Origin: Roseivirga sp.
GTDB taxonomy: Bacteria; Bacteroidota; Bacteroidia; Cytophagales; Cyclobacteriaceae
Direction: 5' to 3'
Length of the DNA: 58,518 nucleotides
Assembly: GCA_029262895.1 (NCBI GenBank)
Contig: JAJCYM010000052.1
Coordinates: 1-58,518 of the forward strand
This document shows, one piece after another, positions 58,101 to 58,518 of the stretch (within the stretch, counting starts at the first letter, position 1; each line of letters begins with the position of its first letter). The position numbers and the translations under genes are program-made. A model generated the notes under the pieces. That model was not told where the DNA came from, searched no databases, and saw only the letters and a list, made by a program, of their open reading frames with translations.

Positions 58101-58518
58101 GGCCATCTGACCTTAAACGATAGTAGTAATTCTTTCCGGACAAAAGACCTGTAACCGTATGATTGGTACCCGTTACAGACTTACCATTGTAACCGGAAAC
58201 ATGAGACGAAAAACTGCTGTTCTCAGAGACATAGAGTAAAAAATTGCTTACCCCTGAAACTGCTGACCAATTGGCTCGAAATGAAGTGGTGGCATTGCTG
58301 CTCTCCTGACTTACAGCCGGAGCTGTGATGGTCGTGTTGGCTGTAATCACTCCTGAGTATCCTGAATCGGCATTGGGACCATCTGACTTTAGACGATAGT
58401 AGTAGTTTTTACCTGACAAAAGGCCCGTAACTGTATGATTTGTACCCGTGACAGATTTGCCATTGTAACCGGAAACATGAGACGAAAAACTGCTGTTCTC
58501 AGAGACATAGAGTAAAAA
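49186..58518 (-). CDS. Giant Rhs protein with fibronectin-like repeats (N-terminus outside window)
   Basis: The frame is open to the window edge, so about 3110 residues are seen and the start is missing. From the N-terminal side it has at least 17 copies of a 92-residue fibronectin-like repeat, one Ig/PKD-like domain (IDFVGSPYLGNTGDQ and CxW-like YLWKRGG), a DUF6443-like domain (VSIQYVDGLGRAIQNVA, YDVFGRQVINYLPYA), YD/Rhs repeats (YDYRNRMSEKRVPG, YDGLDRLIVTQDE), a lectin-like insert (KSILQEDHYYPFGMNI) and the Rhs core (FKYNGKELNEEFGLDWYDYGWRNYD, DPLAEKYFSFSPYTYVMNNPI). After the core, about 200 residues form a variable C-terminal domain, probably a toxin, with HGVGHIQGG and EVENIAG. No immunity gene is evident in the window. 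It should be exported and cell-surface linked. Confidence 0.92.
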   Translation of the reverse strand, partial: FLLYVSENSSFSSHVSGYNGKSVTGTNHTVTGLLSGKNYYYRLKSDGPNADSGYSGVITANTTITAPAVSQESSNATTSFRANWSAVSGVSNFLLYVSENSSFSSHVSGYNGKSVTGTNHTVTGLLSGKNYYYRLRSDGPNADSGHSGSITANTTITAPAVSQESNHATTSFRANWSAVSGVSNFLLYVSESSSFSSHVSGYNGKSVTGTNHTVTGLFSGKNYYYRLKSDGPIVDSGHSGSITANTTISPPSVSQESNNATTSFRANWSAVSGVSNFLLYVSENSSFSSHVSGYNGKSVTGTNHTVTGLLSGKNYYYRLKSDGPIADSGYSGSITANTTITAPAVSQESNNGTTSFRANWSAVSGVSNFLLYVSENSSFSSHVSGYNGKSVTGTNHVVTGLSVGKNYYYRLKSDGPNDDSGYSSAILANTTISAPTVSQETNNAGSSFQANWSAVSGVSNFLLYVSENSSFSSHVTGYNGKSVTGTNHTVTGLLGGKIYYYRLKSDGPNVDSGYSGTITANTTISIPVATEETNNANGFFQANWNAVSGVLSYRLDVSDNSSFSGFVGDYDDFEIPGGITNETILGLTPGKNYYYRVRAEGPGITSLSSNPITANTTISAPAVSEESNITASSFRANWSAVSGVSTFFLYVSENSNFSTHLSGYNGKSVTGTNHTITGLVTGKNYYYRLKSDGPDIDSEYSTAITANTTIAAPIPGQESSITATSFQANWSSVAGVSNFLLYVSDNSSFSSHVSGYNGKSVTGISQVVTGLIAGNNYYYRLKSDGPDADSGHSGQITASTTISAPVTSEESNQTTNSFQANWSSVTGVSNFLLYVSENSGFSSHLTGYNGKSVTGTNHTVTGLSVGKNYYYRLKSDGPDTDSGHSGFITANTIVSAPVAIQETNNADAFFTANWGAVSGALSYRLDVSENASFSSFVGDYEDFEIPGGLTNEIVVGLSPGKNYHYRVRAEGANITSPNSNVIEANTTISAPVASQESNQTTTSFRANWSAAVGVSSYRLDVSTSSTFSSFVSGFENLTVSGTNHTVTGLVPGKNYHYRLRSQGADVPSVNSATIIASTTINMPVASLGSNNAATSFRANWSTVSGAASYLLDVSENINFTALLSGYNAKSISGGTTTNHTLSNLEAGKNYYYRVRAQGPDIASANSGVITTSTTIDIPLATVAGSVTHTSFTANWNAVAGISEYLLDVSTASNFSSFLTGYQDLSVSATSRSVTGLNEGTTYYYRVMAKGYDFNSLESGVITLGTTIAIPVATAATNHSSGSFTANWQAVSGATFYYLDISEDDQFTTFVTGYNDFQVPGVFTSHALAGLSPGKAYYYRLRAEGSGVSSVDSNVITANTTMAVPTALEETNRTDNSFQANWSSVAGASSYRLDVATDNGFTSMLSGYDDRVVSTTSEVVSGITTGRAYYYRLRAVGDAATSPSSNAVTATTIMLPPAMSSATNLASYSFQANWSVVPYTLEYRLDVSDYDDFSILLSGYDNLLVTGTNKVISGLTRGNDYYYRVRTVGIEQTSQNSSSILAVTTIDTPMAIDEGGATSSSFIAQWNTVEGAVSYELDLSEDVNFTGFVNDYEGRIIPGTGTTYEITGLESGKNYYYRLRAQGEGGLSGTSNVIEAGTAPDPKIDFVGSPYLGNTGDQVLLTTLLSYESYLWKRGGVTVGTNSTYTATTAGTYTLTVTKLGITASGESEPVTVFSTAELDPGDHNYVMSTSILVQGITAESGIDTLEIGEKNVSIQYVDGLGRAIQNVAIEASPDRSHIVQPITYDVFGRQVINYLPYAVTGNSGIYQHNPLGTTDANYVNSPQYQFYQNAGNVAHDTAPFAKSILENSPLNKVLKQGAPGAAWQPVDGSVTDKVVRASYDVNAANEVLNFEMGGDTPIPSSSDGFYAAGELVKNVTEDEEGNQAIAFADKLGRTLLKRIETGDTQDPWADTYYVYDDKGSLRIVLPPESVKVINAGNLTDVPAGYTLVTEDLVVTSANYTGGSYMYVGGVSVTLDPGVTLDPGAEIVPYGMGSQFLDTWAFQYKYDYRNRMSEKRVPGAGWVYMVYDGLDRLIVTQDENQRQGNIEFTFTKYDVHGRPIMTGTSGLPYVTDQVNLQTLVNNRLAVSASYESPGGTIHGYTSNAYPTSADEDDMLTVTYYDDYSNLPSEFTFSYDSLLGNGANNTNVKGQVVGSKTKVLDGTNTWLKSVVYYDNRYRAIQSKGENHLGGVDRSTSKYDFVGRVLETKTTHDVDGTTADDILIAETFTYDHASRLLEATHQVDSDPEIIMVKNEYNTLGELIDKKLHSTDNGVNFEQSVDYKYNIRGWLTNINKSKLNDGEGDYFGMNLFYDYEGNLGNTGLYNGNISGAKWSNISSGGTFESAYLYNYDGMNRLTGADYKEKESAWVDKSTFDLNTLAYDLNGNIESLKRYATNTSLAMDDLSYSYVGNQLQSVTDTGDTSDGFKDGNTTGNDYGYDDNGNMINDANKDITSITYNHLNLPKIVTFTGSRSITYTYDAAGIKLAKSTNDNGAIKVTDYSGGFIYEDDVLQQIATAEGRVRRKDSGDMVYDYYLKDHLGNTRVTFTTENEKVVYLATMETDVEGTLDYGAFEEALFLNLSNTRDSSINAANHSAEPLINNNESARLRGTDTNRQIGPGKLMQVMPGDTVAMEAFAYHTGTYTDNGAIANTNVLATLVSMVNGAAPTGAEGSIIQSAINTNSAAIFVGGDGSSSSPRAYLNYILFDKDFNYLDAGYDQVASVGSPHDSLGLSKTIAEGGYIYVYVSNESNTNFDVFFDDLRITHTKSKILQEDHYYPFGMNINALSSTAPLSRPNQFKYNGKELNEEFGLDWYDYGWRNYDVTLGRWFNVDPLAEKYFSFSPYTYVMNNPIILIDPNGMEVVVSGEDNQKQLMGILTSTFGDKAKGFSFKDDVLTFTGNKKEFSKVEKKAFGELNKLMKSKKVTNVLFAETATIETKDGKEVTVNTGNSGEKGDATFFYSSTKNGEGHIIVNPNNTEATVRDVVYETYYTKEGKEVSPLIEGAEKKTRETYPNGIIGVKRTFTPFENFWHGVGHIQGGKNNQGRAIEVENIAGAAHKPKPLPVKNYNVLHKKN
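53620..58518 (-). repeat. Tandem 276-base repeats encoding fibronectin-like domains
   Basis: At least 17 full copies of about 276 bases (92 residues), plus one cut by the window edge. Each has TSFxANWSAV and GLxxGKNYYYRLKSDGP near fixed positions. Copies near the right edge are more than 90 percent alike by eye (three almost identical ones at about 57700-58350), while those on the left are more diverged, so the array probably grew recently at its N-terminal side. Confidence 0.85.

Noticed and set aside
53620-58518. CRISPR array
   Set aside because: The 276-base period is in a long open frame and encodes a protein domain; there are no spacers.

Overview
The window looks like chromosome of a Bacteroidota bacterium, most likely of the Cytophagales type. 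The evidence is the gene stock: LytTR and TPR-kinase signalling, two PadR regulators paired with FtsX/MacB permeases that carry a 'permease prefix' domain, a propeller/Y_Y_Y sensor kinase, a TPR-CHAT protein, an Rhs protein with a DUF6443-like start and fibronectin-like repeats, and DUF2200, DUF4386 and DUF427 proteins. Promoters of the TTG-N19-TAnnTTTG kind and the lack of clear Shine-Dalgarno sites agree with this. No rRNA and no complete tRNA were seen.

Region 1 (1-18258) reads as the right part of a genomic island integrated at a tRNA-Leu(UAA) gene. A tyrosine recombinase (16846-18057) lies next to a 3' fragment of that tRNA (18203-18258), which marks the right junction; the left junction is outside the window. 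The cargo looks like defence. Its centre is a five-gene, tightly coupled minus-strand operon (10840 down to 1927): a ComEC-like metallo-beta-lactamase (MBL) hydrolase, one polypeptide with E2, E1 and JAB/JAMM peptidase domains, a four-helix membrane protein, a second MBL hydrolase, and a helicase fused to a PD-(D/E)XK-type nuclease. Upstream are a LytTR response regulator and a divergent TPR histidine kinase; a direct repeat in front of the operon resembles a LytTR site. A TIR-STAND-TPR protein (bacterial NLR-like) lies between this block and the integrase. The five-gene operon is the best candidate in the window for an undescribed system: it resembles type II CBASS in logic (conjugation and deconjugation enzymes, membrane protein) but has MBL hydrolases where CBASS has a nucleotidyltransferase.

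Region 2 (18259-24520) holds a sensor kinase, a NarL-family regulator and a cadherin/NHL lipoprotein in one direction. Two near-identical TACCG-N6-CGGTA palindromes lie in front of the regulator and the lipoprotein, suggesting a small self-controlled regulon. A second, decayed tRNA-Leu-like fragment (24272-24303) upstream of the kinase hints that this block may once have been bounded by an insertion too.

Region 3 (24521-30159) is a five-gene plus-strand operon around an unusual penicillin-binding protein whose bifunctional GT51/transpeptidase part follows about ten membrane helices, with a 4-TM coiled-coil protein and a von Willebrand-like lipoprotein.

Region 4 (30346-45450) has two PadR/FtsX permease units, each with a large operator-like palindrome, and between them ordinary accessory genes (VOC protein, AraC regulator, DUF4386, alpha/beta hydrolase-TPR, DUF2200). 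Region 5 (45676-58518) has a TPR-CHAT protein and a giant Rhs protein, cut by the window edge, with at least 17 fibronectin-like repeats and a variable C-terminal domain.
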